Positions 45,582-53,774 of a DNA stretch of 64,000 nt are shown here, in pieces (within the stretch, counting starts at the first letter, position 1; the number at the start of each line of letters is the position of its first letter). The translations under genes were made by a program, and so were the position numbers. Origin of the DNA: an uncultured Bacilli bacterium (GTDB lineage: Bacteria; Bacillota_I; Bacilli_A; RF39; UBA660); contig CAKOLI010000003.1 of assembly GCA_934096265.1 (NCBI GenBank), positions 18,701 through 82,700 of the forward strand, read 5' to 3'. Below the pieces are notes generated by a model. That model made no database searches. It saw nothing but the letters and a program-made list of their open reading frames with translations, and was not told the origin of the DNA.

Positions 45582-45692
45582 TTGACTTCTAATATATTTA
45601 CGATATAATTATTATAATGTAGTGATAGTTTTAGGATATGAGCTATTTGATGCTAAAATACTATATTCAATTTGTGAGTATAGTATTTTTTT
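45582..45692 (+). ncRNA. candidate small RNA or attenuator leader
   Basis: TTGACT (45582-45587) and TATAAT (45604-45609), 16 bases apart, would start transcription near 45616. A 10-base inverted repeat AAATACTATA/TATAGTATTT (about 45656-45688) followed by T7 would end it some 75 bases later. TTTTAG near 45630 can also pair with CTAAAA near 45653, overlapping the terminator stem, so two structures compete, as in attenuators. AAGGAGG follows directly, but only a hexapeptide-like frame is seen after it. Confidence 0.5.
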
Positions 45693-46188
45693 GTAAGGAG
45701 GAATTGTTATCTAAAATTATATAAACAAAAAGTATGTACCAAGAAATTATAAAAAAAAATAATTAAGGTACCTGAAAAAGTTGGTTTATGTGTGAAAAGA
45801 GGTTCATAATTAGCAATTTTGTTAATACAAAAGTATGCCATTTGTATAACCATTTGTGTGTCTAACTACTATTTTTGATACAAAATTTGCTATTTTTAGT
45901 TAACCCAATAGTATGACATTTATTTTAATGTATGACAAAGTAGTCTTTTACAATCCCTTTAAAATAGGGCTAAACTCCCCACTGGGGAGTTGTTTGTCAG
46001 CCATCCTTATCCTGCTAAAAATAAACACACGGAATATTTGGAAAATTAGAGAATTAAAATCATAAGTTATGTGCCTAATTTTATATAAAAAATCTTATTA
46101 AGGAGGAGTGATTTATAAGATGTAGAAGTAATATAAATTTAAGTTTTAGGAATATATTTAAGTATGAAACCAAAAGGAGTAGGTTGGT
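45693..46188. other. gene-free region with inverted repeats
   Basis: About 500 bases without a credible gene. TAGCAATTTTGT (45811-45822) and ACAAAATTTGCTA (45880-45892) form a long-range inverted repeat. A perfect 8-base hairpin AACTCCCC/GGGGAGTT lies at 45973-45991, GC-rich for this DNA. It may be a recombination, origin or regulatory region between two island modules. Confidence 0.45.
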
Positions 46189-46374
46189 ATGATAATAACT
46201 GAAACATTCAAAAATGGTGGTAAAGATATATCAACTTTATTACAAGAATATGTATGTTTAATACTTAAATATAAAGATGAAAATAACGAAATAGATGACA
46301 CAAATGATGGTAAGAGAGTTATAATGGAAACGGCAAACAAGATGCTATGCAAAAGAAAGGAGAACAATGTATAG
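46189..46374 (+). CDS. 61-residue ORF upstream of the LSR (family B)
   Basis: It starts after AAGGAG and reads MIITETFKNGGKDISTLLQE, then YVCLILKYKDENN. It overlaps the LSR by 8 bases in another frame. A homologous N-terminus (ETFK...STINDLI..YIKCVLIK) is encoded at 56606-56701 before the sister LSR. A recombinase-linked small protein is likely; its function is unknown. Confidence 0.65.
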   Translation: MIITETFKNGGKDISTLLQEYVCLILKYKDENNEIDDTNDGKRVIMETANKMLCKRKENNV

Positions 46375-47941
46375 CACAGTAAAACCACCATCATTTTATA
46401 ATGTAGGAATATACATAAGATTATCGCAAGAAGATGAGGATAAAGCACATAAAAGAGAGTCTGAAAGCGAGAGTGTATTAAATCAAAGAAGTTTGCTTAT
46501 GAACTTTTTGAGGGATAATGGATTTGTTTTAACTGATGAGTATGTTGATGATGGATATTCAGGTACTAACTTTGATAGACCAGCATTTAAAAGATTACTT
46601 GAAGACATAGAAAAAGGAAAAATAAATTGTGTTATAACTAAAGACTTATCAAGATTAGGTAGAGATTATATTAAGTGTGGTTATTATATAGAACAATACT
46701 TTCCATTAAAAAAAGTTAGATATATTTCTATACTAGATAATGTAGATACTTTTCTAGATTCTGCAAATAATGATATAGCACCTTTTAAAGCTTTATTTAA
46801 TGATATGACTAGTAAAGATACATCAAAGAAAATAAAATCAATATTAAGAGATAAAAAAGTAAAAGGTAAATTTATAGGTAGTAAACCAAGTTTTGGCTAT
46901 ATGAGAGATCCACTTGATAAAGGACATCTAGTACCAAACCCCGATACAGCATGGATAGTAAAAAGAATATTTGACGAAGTATCACGGGGAGACAAAATAT
47001 CAGATATAATTGAAAGATTAAATAATGAAAATATTCCAACACCAAGTGCATACAAACAAATAAAAAAATCAAAAAGACAAATAAATGGATACATCTGGAC
47101 TTGTAGTACGATTAATAAAATATTAAAAAATAGAATGTATACTGGTGATATGATTCAAAATGTTCAGACAAAATTAAACTATAAATCACAAAAGAGAATA
47201 TGTCTTTCTAGTGAGTATTGGATAATTGTAGAAAATACTCACGAGCCATTAGTAGATAGAGCAATTTTTAATCAAATACAAACAAGTGCTAACAGAACTA
47301 GAACAGTAAAATTAAACCGTCCGCAGAGGCTATTAGAGGGCTTACTTTATTGCAAAGAGTGTGGTAATAAACTAACGGTTAGTTATAGAGAAAAACGTAA
47401 CTACTGGTCAATAAATTGCAACAAATATTCTAGAAGTCCAAGACAAAGATTATGTGAACCACACTTTTCAGAATATAATAGTTTTGAAAAGGCAGTTTTA
47501 AATCAAATCAAAAAAACTTGTAAAAAGTATATAGAAAAAGTTGATATTGATAGTTTAGTATCTAATGTAAAAAGTGAGAAGAATAACAAGGAAAATTTAA
47601 TTATAGAAAAACAAAAACTAGAAAATAATATCAAAGAACTGCAACTAAAAATAGATACCTTATATGAAGACAAATATAATGGAATAATCTCAGTTGATAC
47701 TTATACAAGACTATCCTCTAACACAGAAAATTTAATAAGAACATACAATTCTAGAATAAAAGAATTAGAAAATTCCATTAATGAAGTTCCTAAAAAATAT
47801 AATGAAGAAGAAACAAAACAAAAAATAAAAGAATTAATTAGTATGAAAAAACCTACTAGAGAATTATTATTTATACTAGTAGATAAAATAATTGTTGATA
47901 AAGATAAAAATGTAGTAATAATTTATAAGTTTAGAATATAA
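46367..47941 (+). CDS. large serine recombinase, subfamily B (TnpX-like)
   Basis: A 524-residue LSR with the catalytic Ser in NVGIYIRLS, then GYSGTNFDRPAFKRLL and ITKDLSRLGRDYIKCGYYIE. The recombinase domain is PSFGYMRDPLDKGHLVPN. A zinc ribbon follows (CKECGNKLTVSY...INCNKYSRSPRQRLC), then a coiled coil and VDKIIVDKDKNVVIIYKF. It resembles TnpX of Tn4451-like elements and the LSR at 56777-58363, and clearly differs from subfamily A. AAAGGAG precedes the ATG. Confidence 0.93.
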   Translation: MYSTVKPPSFYNVGIYIRLSQEDEDKAHKRESESESVLNQRSLLMNFLRDNGFVLTDEYVDDGYSGTNFDRPAFKRLLEDIEKGKINCVITKDLSRLGRDYIKCGYYIEQYFPLKKVRYISILDNVDTFLDSANNDIAPFKALFNDMTSKDTSKKIKSILRDKKVKGKFIGSKPSFGYMRDPLDKGHLVPNPDTAWIVKRIFDEVSRGDKISDIIERLNNENIPTPSAYKQIKKSKRQINGYIWTCSTINKILKNRMYTGDMIQNVQTKLNYKSQKRICLSSEYWIIVENTHEPLVDRAIFNQIQTSANRTRTVKLNRPQRLLEGLLYCKECGNKLTVSYREKRNYWSINCNKYSRSPRQRLCEPHFSEYNSFEKAVLNQIKKTCKKYIEKVDIDSLVSNVKSEKNNKENLIIEKQKLENNIKELQLKIDTLYEDKYNGIISVDTYTRLSSNTENLIRTYNSRIKELENSINEVPKKYNEEETKQKIKELISMKKPTRELLFILVDKIIVDKDKNVVIIYKFRI

Positions 47942-48102
47942 AATTATAATTTAGATTTAATACTATCATATTTATTAAAATTATAATACAAAAAATACTA
48001 TGTAACAAAAATGTATTAAAGTACCAATAATTTAATCATATATTCGGTTAGTTAATATCAAAATTACAATAATTATGATATAATTATATTGAGGTGATAA
48101 CT

Positions 48103-49005
48103 ATGGCAGTGCCAGAATTTCAAAGTTTTATGTTACCAGTTCTTCAATTATTTAGTGATAATAATATGCATACTACAAGTGAATGTATGAAAACAGCAAT
48201 AAATTATTTTAAATTGGATGAAAGTGATATAAAATTAACAGTTCCTAGTGGAAAACAAACTTTAGTGGCTAATAGAGTTTATTGGTCTTTAACATACTTA
48301 AAAAAGTCTTTACTATTAGAAACTGAAGGAAGAGGGGTATATAAAATTACTAAAAGAGGTAGTCAATTATTAGAAACAAAGCCTAATAGAATTGATAAAA
48401 AATTGTTATCTCAATATGAAGAATATCGTATTTTTAGTAATCAAGAAAATGATGTTAATGTTGTTAATGTTGATAAAACAGAAGAAATTACACCGGAGGA
48501 GAATATAGATAGAATATATAAAAAGATAACTGAACAATTAGCAGATGATTTATTAGAAATGATATTTGATAAAGATCCCTATTATTTTGAAAGACTGGTA
48601 ATGGATGTCCTTACTAAAATGGGATATGGTAATTCTGATGATAACTCTAATACAGTTACTAAAAAATCTGGTGATGAAGGTATAGATGGAATAATAAATC
48701 AAGACAGGCTAGGCTTAGATAAAATTTATATTCAAGCAAAAAGATGGAAGGACAATGTTGGAAGACCACAATTGCAAAATTTTGTAGGGGCATTGTCAGC
48801 TAAAAAGTCAAGTAAAGGAATTTTTATTACTACATCGGATTTTACAAAAGAAGCCAAGGATTATGCTACAAATTTATCGCATACAATAGTTTTAATAAAT
48901 GGAAAGCAATTAGCAAAACTTATGATTGAATATAATGTAGGAGTTCAAATAAACTACTCTTACGATATCAAGAAAATTGATAATGATTATTTTGAAATGA
49001 TTTAA
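48103..49005 (+). CDS. mrr: Mrr-type restriction endonuclease 1
   Basis: A 300-residue protein with an N-terminal winged-helix Mrr_N-like domain (VPEFQSFMLPVLQLF, then RVYWSLTYLKKSLLLETEGR) and a C-terminal Mrr_cat PD-(D/E)XK domain (GDEGIDGIINQD, then IYIQAKRW, and TTSDFTKEAKDYA). Mrr enzymes cut methylated or otherwise modified DNA. The start at 48103 follows GAGGTGATAA. It stands alone after the LSR, and a promoter-like TATAAT lies just upstream. Confidence 0.88.
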   Translation: MAVPEFQSFMLPVLQLFSDNNMHTTSECMKTAINYFKLDESDIKLTVPSGKQTLVANRVYWSLTYLKKSLLLETEGRGVYKITKRGSQLLETKPNRIDKKLLSQYEEYRIFSNQENDVNVVNVDKTEEITPEENIDRIYKKITEQLADDLLEMIFDKDPYYFERLVMDVLTKMGYGNSDDNSNTVTKKSGDEGIDGIINQDRLGLDKIYIQAKRWKDNVGRPQLQNFVGALSAKKSSKGIFITTSDFTKEAKDYATNLSHTIVLINGKQLAKLMIEYNVGVQINYSYDIKKIDNDYFEMI

Positions 49006-49107
49006 AAATTAACTACATTCCACGACTTCGGGGGTGGCGATAGTCAAAGTGTAACGAATGTATAACAATTAAGGCCAAATAAATATAGAAAGAAAAGGAG
49101 AACTGTT

Positions 49108-49458
49108 ATGAACATTAGTTACACAAAAGTTGGTGATTATTTATTGCCAAATTTAAAATTAGAAGATAAAGAAAGATTTAATATAGGAAAATATGGATTA
49201 TTAAGATTAAATTATATTAAGAAATATAAATTAGGATTATATTTTGATTTACTGGTTAATGATAAATTAAATGAATACCTTCATAATATCGATACTACTG
49301 TTATGGAGATGGTGCAGAAGTTAATTAAAGAACTAGCTGAAAAAGAAAATATTACTGAAGAATTAAAAAGTAGTAATCAAATGCTATGGATAGACAAAAT
49401 GAATAATATTAAAAATATAGCAGAAGAAGTAATTTTAAAGGAGTATATCTATGCGTGA
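49108..49458 (+). CDS. tnpV: TnpV-like transposon protein
   Basis: A 116-residue protein with the pattern of TnpV from Tn4451-type elements: ISYTKVGDYLLPNLKLED, IGKYGLLRLNYIKKYK, a central coil and IAEEVILKEYIYA at the end. TnpV has no well-defined activity but tracks with TnpX-like LSRs, so it supports a Tn4451-like origin for this segment. It overlaps the next ORF by 8 bases. Confidence 0.78.
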   Translation: MNISYTKVGDYLLPNLKLEDKERFNIGKYGLLRLNYIKKYKLGLYFDLLVNDKLNEYLHNIDTTVMEMVQKLIKELAEKENITEELKSSNQMLWIDKMNNIKNIAEEVILKEYIYA

Positions 49459-49750
49459 TATAACTGATGAAGAATTTGAAAGAATATACTTACCAGTATG
49501 CATTAATTATGATAACTATCTAAAAGAATTTGTAATACCCGATATAGTAGCCTTTTACATAGCAGATAGTTTTTATAAGAAAGTATTATCTAAAGCACCA
49601 CTATATAATTATATTAATTCAGCAATAGATATATTTAATGTAAGATGTGATATAGATAAACTTATACCATCTATAAAGAAGATATTAAGGATAAAATATA
49701 ACTTAAAAATAGTAAATAATAATCCAATGATATTAAAGAAATTTTATTAA
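49451..49750 (+). CDS. 99-residue protein following TnpV, unknown
   Basis: It is translationally coupled to tnpV (8-base overlap). The acidic N-terminus (MRDITDEEFERIYLPVCINY) is followed by an Ile/Lys-rich helical part. I do not recognise a family. A hairpin-like stretch (AACTCTATTAG...CTGATAGAGTT, near 49759-49784) after it may be a terminator. Confidence 0.55.
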   Translation: MRDITDEEFERIYLPVCINYDNYLKEFVIPDIVAFYIADSFYKKVLSKAPLYNYINSAIDIFNVRCDIDKLIPSIKKILRIKYNLKIVNNNPMILKKFY

Positions 49751-49846
49751 AAAGGAAAACTCTATTAGAACAAACTGATAGAGTTTTTAAATGGATGAAA
49801 TTGACGACTTATATGCTATAATAATAGATAATTTTGGAGGTGCTAT

Positions 49847-50785
49847 ATGACAGATGAACAAATAAAAGAAATTACCAAAAATTTAACTGAAGATCAAATA
49901 AAACAATTATTAAAAATCTTAACTGAAAAAGATTTAAATACTTTAAAAGCAAAATTAGAAAAATCAGTAAAAAATAATTTTATTATTCCATTAAGAAACG
50001 CAAATAAACAAAATATCAAATTATTATATAAAAATAGTGATATTCGTAGAGAAACAATAAATTTATTAAATCAATCATTAATATCTATAAAAAATATACA
50101 TTACTTAATAAATAAAAAATCATTAGTAGATGCTAATACCTTATTAAGATCATGTTTTGAAAATATTGTTATGGCTATGATGATTTATTTTGATGAAGAT
50201 ACATATAACGAATTTAAAATACTTGGTTTAAAAGATGTAGAAAGAGAATACACAAATCTTTCTAAATTGAGAAATGGCTTAAAAAAGAAGTTAAAAACAA
50301 TAAGTCCAGAAATGTTTAGTGATATGAATAATAGAACAATAGGGCATTTGTTAAAAGAGTTTTATGATAAATTATGCTTATATACTCATAGTACTTTAGT
50401 TGTTAATGCAATGGTAGAAGTTGGAATAAATAATGATGAAGATTTGTTTATTTCTATTAACAAAGTAAATGCGTATTTTTTAGAAATATTGGTTTATGCA
50501 TGCTTAAAATATTTGAGTAAGAACGAAGAAATATCAATTGATACTACTTATATACTATTTGGAATGTTTTTAATGTTATCAAAAATAGATAAAGATAAAT
50601 ACTCTGAAGAATATATTAAGAGATATAATGACTTATTACATCCTGATATAAATGGTGAATATTTTGGAAAGAATACTCAAGATATAATAGAGATTCAGAA
50701 AATGACAAAAGAGATTAATCAAACTATAAAAGATAATCCTGTTGCAATTATTAATTTATTAACTGAGTTATTAAAAGAATATTAG
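49847..50785 (+). CDS. all-helical protein, unknown (DUF5677/HEPN-like?)
   Basis: A 312-residue protein. It opens with an acidic Asp/Glu/Lys helix (MTDEQIKEITKNLTEDQIKQ), then a helical core with SLVDANTLLRSCFENIVMAM and FYDKLCLYTHSTLVVN. The LLRSxFE pattern recalls DUF5677-type proteins of defence islands, but this is weak. No R-x4-6-H motif is evident. It is a single gene with its own promoter-like TATAATAATA and GGAGG. Confidence 0.5.
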   Translation: MTDEQIKEITKNLTEDQIKQLLKILTEKDLNTLKAKLEKSVKNNFIIPLRNANKQNIKLLYKNSDIRRETINLLNQSLISIKNIHYLINKKSLVDANTLLRSCFENIVMAMMIYFDEDTYNEFKILGLKDVEREYTNLSKLRNGLKKKLKTISPEMFSDMNNRTIGHLLKEFYDKLCLYTHSTLVVNAMVEVGINNDEDLFISINKVNAYFLEILVYACLKYLSKNEEISIDTTYILFGMFLMLSKIDKDKYSEEYIKRYNDLLHPDINGEYFGKNTQDIIEIQKMTKEINQTIKDNPVAIINLLTELLKEY

Positions 50786-50929
50786 GAATACAATTGTTGT
50801 CTAGCCAGCACTGAATTTTTACTCCCGTACAAATTCTTTTGTGGGAAATATCCCAAAACTCTTAAAAAAATAATCATATTATGTTATAATTATTTCAGAT
50901 GATAACTTATTAGTTGGGAGGTAGTAAAA

Positions 50930-52078
50930 ATGGCATATGTAAAGTCTTTTATTAAATGGGCTGGTGGAAAAGAAAAAGAGTTGCCAATTATATTATCTAA
51001 TTTACCCGATAAATTTGAAAGATACATAGAACCATTTGTTGGTGGAGGTTCGGTATATTTAAATATAAATTGTGATAAGAGTATTATAAATGATAAATCA
51101 GATGAATTGATACTTTTATATAACATGATAAAAAATAATAATCAGAAATTTATCAAAAAATTAAAAGAAATAAATAAAAATTGGATTTTACTTGAAAAAA
51201 TTGTTGAGAATAATTCAAAGGAACTTTTATCGTTATATAAAAATTATTCAAAACAAGTTAATAAGGAAAAAATTAACAAACGAATAAAAGTTAATTATAG
51301 TGATAAAATTTATGAATTTGTATTGGAACATTCTGAGGAATTCAATGGATTGCTATCAGAACACTTTAATATCAAAATAGATAATTTTTTATCTGAAGTA
51401 AAAAAGAATTTATTATCTAAGATAGAAAGAATGAGAAAAATAGAATTAAATCGCGGAAAAATGTCTGATCAAAACATTTTAGAAAATTTGGAATGTGCAT
51501 TTAAAAGTGCATATTATATGCATTTTAGATATTTATATAATAATAGATTAGAATTAGAGATAGAAAATGAATTTTATTGTGCAATATTTTATTTTATAAG
51601 GGAATATTGTTATGCATCAATGTTTAGATATAATGCTAATGGTAAATTTAATGTTCCTTATGGTGGAATAAGTTATAATAGAAAAGATTTTGATAAGAAA
51701 ATAAATAATCTTAATTCTTCTAAATTAAAAAGTTATATGAAAACTACTGATATATTTAATTTAGATTTTGAAGATTTTTGTAAAAAGATAAAATTAACGA
51801 GTAAAGATTTTATATTTTTAGATCCACCTTATGATACTGAATTTTCAACATATGCTAAAAATGAATTTGGTAAAAATGATCAAATACGATTGGCTAATTT
51901 TTTAAAAAATACGAAAGCAAAATTTATGCTAATTATAAAAAATACAGATTTTATTTATAATCTGTATAATGTTAAAGGATTATATATCAAATCGTTTGAT
52001 AAAAAATATTTAGTTAGTATAAAGAATAGAAATGATAAAAATGTTGAACATTTGATAATAACAAATTATGAGATTTAG
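50930..52078 (+). CDS. D12-class N6-adenine DNA methyltransferase (Dam/DpnM-like)
   Basis: A 382-residue class D12 methylase: motif X/I KWAGGKEKELPIILSNLPDK then YIEPFVGGGSVYL, and motif IV DPPYDTEF near residue 300. It is about 100 residues longer than Dam. The extra length lies between motif I and the RYNANGKFNVPYGG region (about residues 60-200), so it has an enlarged recognition part. GGGAGG precedes the start. A TdeIII-like endonuclease follows 11 bases later, so this is a type II methylase. Confidence 0.9.
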   Translation: MAYVKSFIKWAGGKEKELPIILSNLPDKFERYIEPFVGGGSVYLNINCDKSIINDKSDELILLYNMIKNNNQKFIKKLKEINKNWILLEKIVENNSKELLSLYKNYSKQVNKEKINKRIKVNYSDKIYEFVLEHSEEFNGLLSEHFNIKIDNFLSEVKKNLLSKIERMRKIELNRGKMSDQNILENLECAFKSAYYMHFRYLYNNRLELEIENEFYCAIFYFIREYCYASMFRYNANGKFNVPYGGISYNRKDFDKKINNLNSSKLKSYMKTTDIFNLDFEDFCKKIKLTSKDFIFLDPPYDTEFSTYAKNEFGKNDQIRLANFLKNTKAKFMLIIKNTDFIYNLYNVKGLYIKSFDKKYLVSIKNRNDKNVEHLIITNYEI

Positions 52079-52089
52079 GGAGGTTTGTA

Positions 52090-52902
52090 ATGGATAAAAT
52101 AAAGGAACAAAAAATTAGAGAAAAAGTTAGAGATAATATTAAAGATTTTGTAGATAAGTTTGAAAAAAGATATATGAAGGAATTAACTGATCCAACTGGT
52201 GTGATAAATGCAAAGAAAAATAATGCCTTTGTTTCAGAATTGGGGAATGAATTTATGTTTTATTCTGCATTTTGTAGGTCATTTGATTCGAGCTTTGGGA
52301 AAATATTAGAAAAATTATCTAATGATATTGCAGATATTTCTTATGAGGTCGTTTTAGAAGATATATCATCTTATTTACTTCCTGAACAAATTCAAAGAAA
52401 GTCAAATATCATGAATGAATATGATAAACATGTAAAACCTAGAGTTCAAGATTATACTAATTTGCAAGCGTATAAACCAGAAAACATAGATAGTTTTAAG
52501 AAAAAGCATGTTACTGATAATCATTTTTATAATCCAGAAACAAAAGAACATTTTATTATAGAATTAAAAGCTGGTGGAGATTTAGACATCAAAAAAGCCA
52601 AAAGTGAAAAAGAAGCATTGCTTGATGAATATTTTATATTAAAAAATGCACTATTGGATGATGAAGAAACCGTTAAGATTTATTTGGCAACAGCATACAA
52701 CATGTATGGGGAGGATAATGAATGGAGACAAGAACGTGTTAAACAATATTTTAGTGACGATGAACTTCTAATTGGAAAACAATATTGGAATTTTGTATGT
52801 GATGATGAGGAAGGGTATAATATAATAATTGATGAATATAAAATGTGCTCACGATATATTTTAGATGCACTTGAAAGAATAAGAAAGGCTTATTTTAATT
52901 AG
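52090..52902 (+). CDS. type II restriction endonuclease, TdeIII-like
   Basis: A 270-residue protein. The segment HFIIELKAGGDLDIKKAKSE (about residues 157-176) with EALLDEYFILKN just after matches what I recall of the TdeIII-type endonuclease family, with a PD-(D/E)XK active site in IELKAGG. It lies between a D12 methylase and an Mrr-type gene with short gaps, so it is probably the cognate nuclease of that methylase. Family assignment is from memory and the target site cannot be inferred. Confidence 0.65.
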   Translation: MDKIKEQKIREKVRDNIKDFVDKFEKRYMKELTDPTGVINAKKNNAFVSELGNEFMFYSAFCRSFDSSFGKILEKLSNDIADISYEVVLEDISSYLLPEQIQRKSNIMNEYDKHVKPRVQDYTNLQAYKPENIDSFKKKHVTDNHFYNPETKEHFIIELKAGGDLDIKKAKSEKEALLDEYFILKNALLDDEETVKIYLATAYNMYGEDNEWRQERVKQYFSDDELLIGKQYWNFVCDDEEGYNIIIDEYKMCSRYILDALERIRKAYFN

Positions 52903-52911
52903 AGGTTTAAT

Positions 52912-53694
52912 ATGAGTGATGAAGAATTAAGAGAGCAATTTATTAAATATTTTGATGATGATAAATATAAATTCGAAAATTTTTGTAAGATATTTTTAAA
53001 ATGGTTAGATTTTGATGATATCCAAGTAACTCAACGTCGTGGTGATGGTGGAATAGATTTAAAATGTAATAAAAAAGAAATTGAACAGTTGAATTTGAAT
53101 ACTATTGAGTATGCTGTTCAAGCAAAATGTTATGCAATTAATAATAAAGTAGGACCTAGAGATATAAGAGATTTTCGTGGCTCCAAGACTGATATGTCAG
53201 TAAGGAAAATATTTATTACAACTAGTGATTATACAAAAGGTGCTATAGAAGAAGCTTATGATACTAATCAACCTGTGACTTTAATAAACGGAAGTCAATT
53301 AATTGATTTTTGCAAGTCTCATGGTGATATGATGTTTGATATAAAATATTATTTTAATATTGATAAATTAAATGATTTATTTTTAGATGAAGAGAATGAT
53401 ATTAATAAGGATGATATTAAAACAATTGAGAGAAGAATCACTAAAAACGATGTAAGAGCAAGAATATTAAGAATTCCAAGTGAATATAAGAACTTAATAC
53501 AGTCTAAATCAAAATATAAAATATCTATAAATGGTGAGACATATAAGGATTACAATATTAGTTCTGATAAATCTTATTTTGGTGGTGTGACTAAGCATTA
53601 TAAAGATTTCATATCTAATGTTGATTTTGAAGAAGGACAATCAATATGGAACTATAATGAAAAAAATGATGTATTTAACGTAATTATAAAATAA
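52912..53694 (+). CDS. Mrr-type restriction endonuclease 2
   Basis: A 260-residue protein. The N-terminal half is an Mrr_cat domain: ENFCKIFLKWLDFDDIQVTQ, RRGDGGIDLKCN, YAVQAKCY (the D...QAK active site) and TTSDYTKGAIEEA. The C-terminal ~110 residues (ISINGETYKDYNISSDKSYF) form a separate domain with no family recognised, possibly for DNA reading. Its start is 9 bases after the TdeIII-like stop, so it is cotranscribed with the methylase and endonuclease. Unlike Mrr 1 it has no N-terminal winged helix. Confidence 0.82.
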   Translation: MSDEELREQFIKYFDDDKYKFENFCKIFLKWLDFDDIQVTQRRGDGGIDLKCNKKEIEQLNLNTIEYAVQAKCYAINNKVGPRDIRDFRGSKTDMSVRKIFITTSDYTKGAIEEAYDTNQPVTLINGSQLIDFCKSHGDMMFDIKYYFNIDKLNDLFLDEENDINKDDIKTIERRITKNDVRARILRIPSEYKNLIQSKSKYKISINGETYKDYNISSDKSYFGGVTKHYKDFISNVDFEEGQSIWNYNEKNDVFNVIIK

Positions 53695-53774
53695 GTATTG
53701 TTAAAGCGCTAGTACAGGCTTAAAGATATTTAAGTTTTTTGTATTGTGCTTTTTATGTAGTGGGAGGTAATTAT

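Noticed and set aside
45620..45660. tracrRNA or type II CRISPR repeat, because of GTTTTAG...GAGCTA
   Set aside because: The match is short, no Cas9 or array is in the window, and the attenuator reading explains the structure better.
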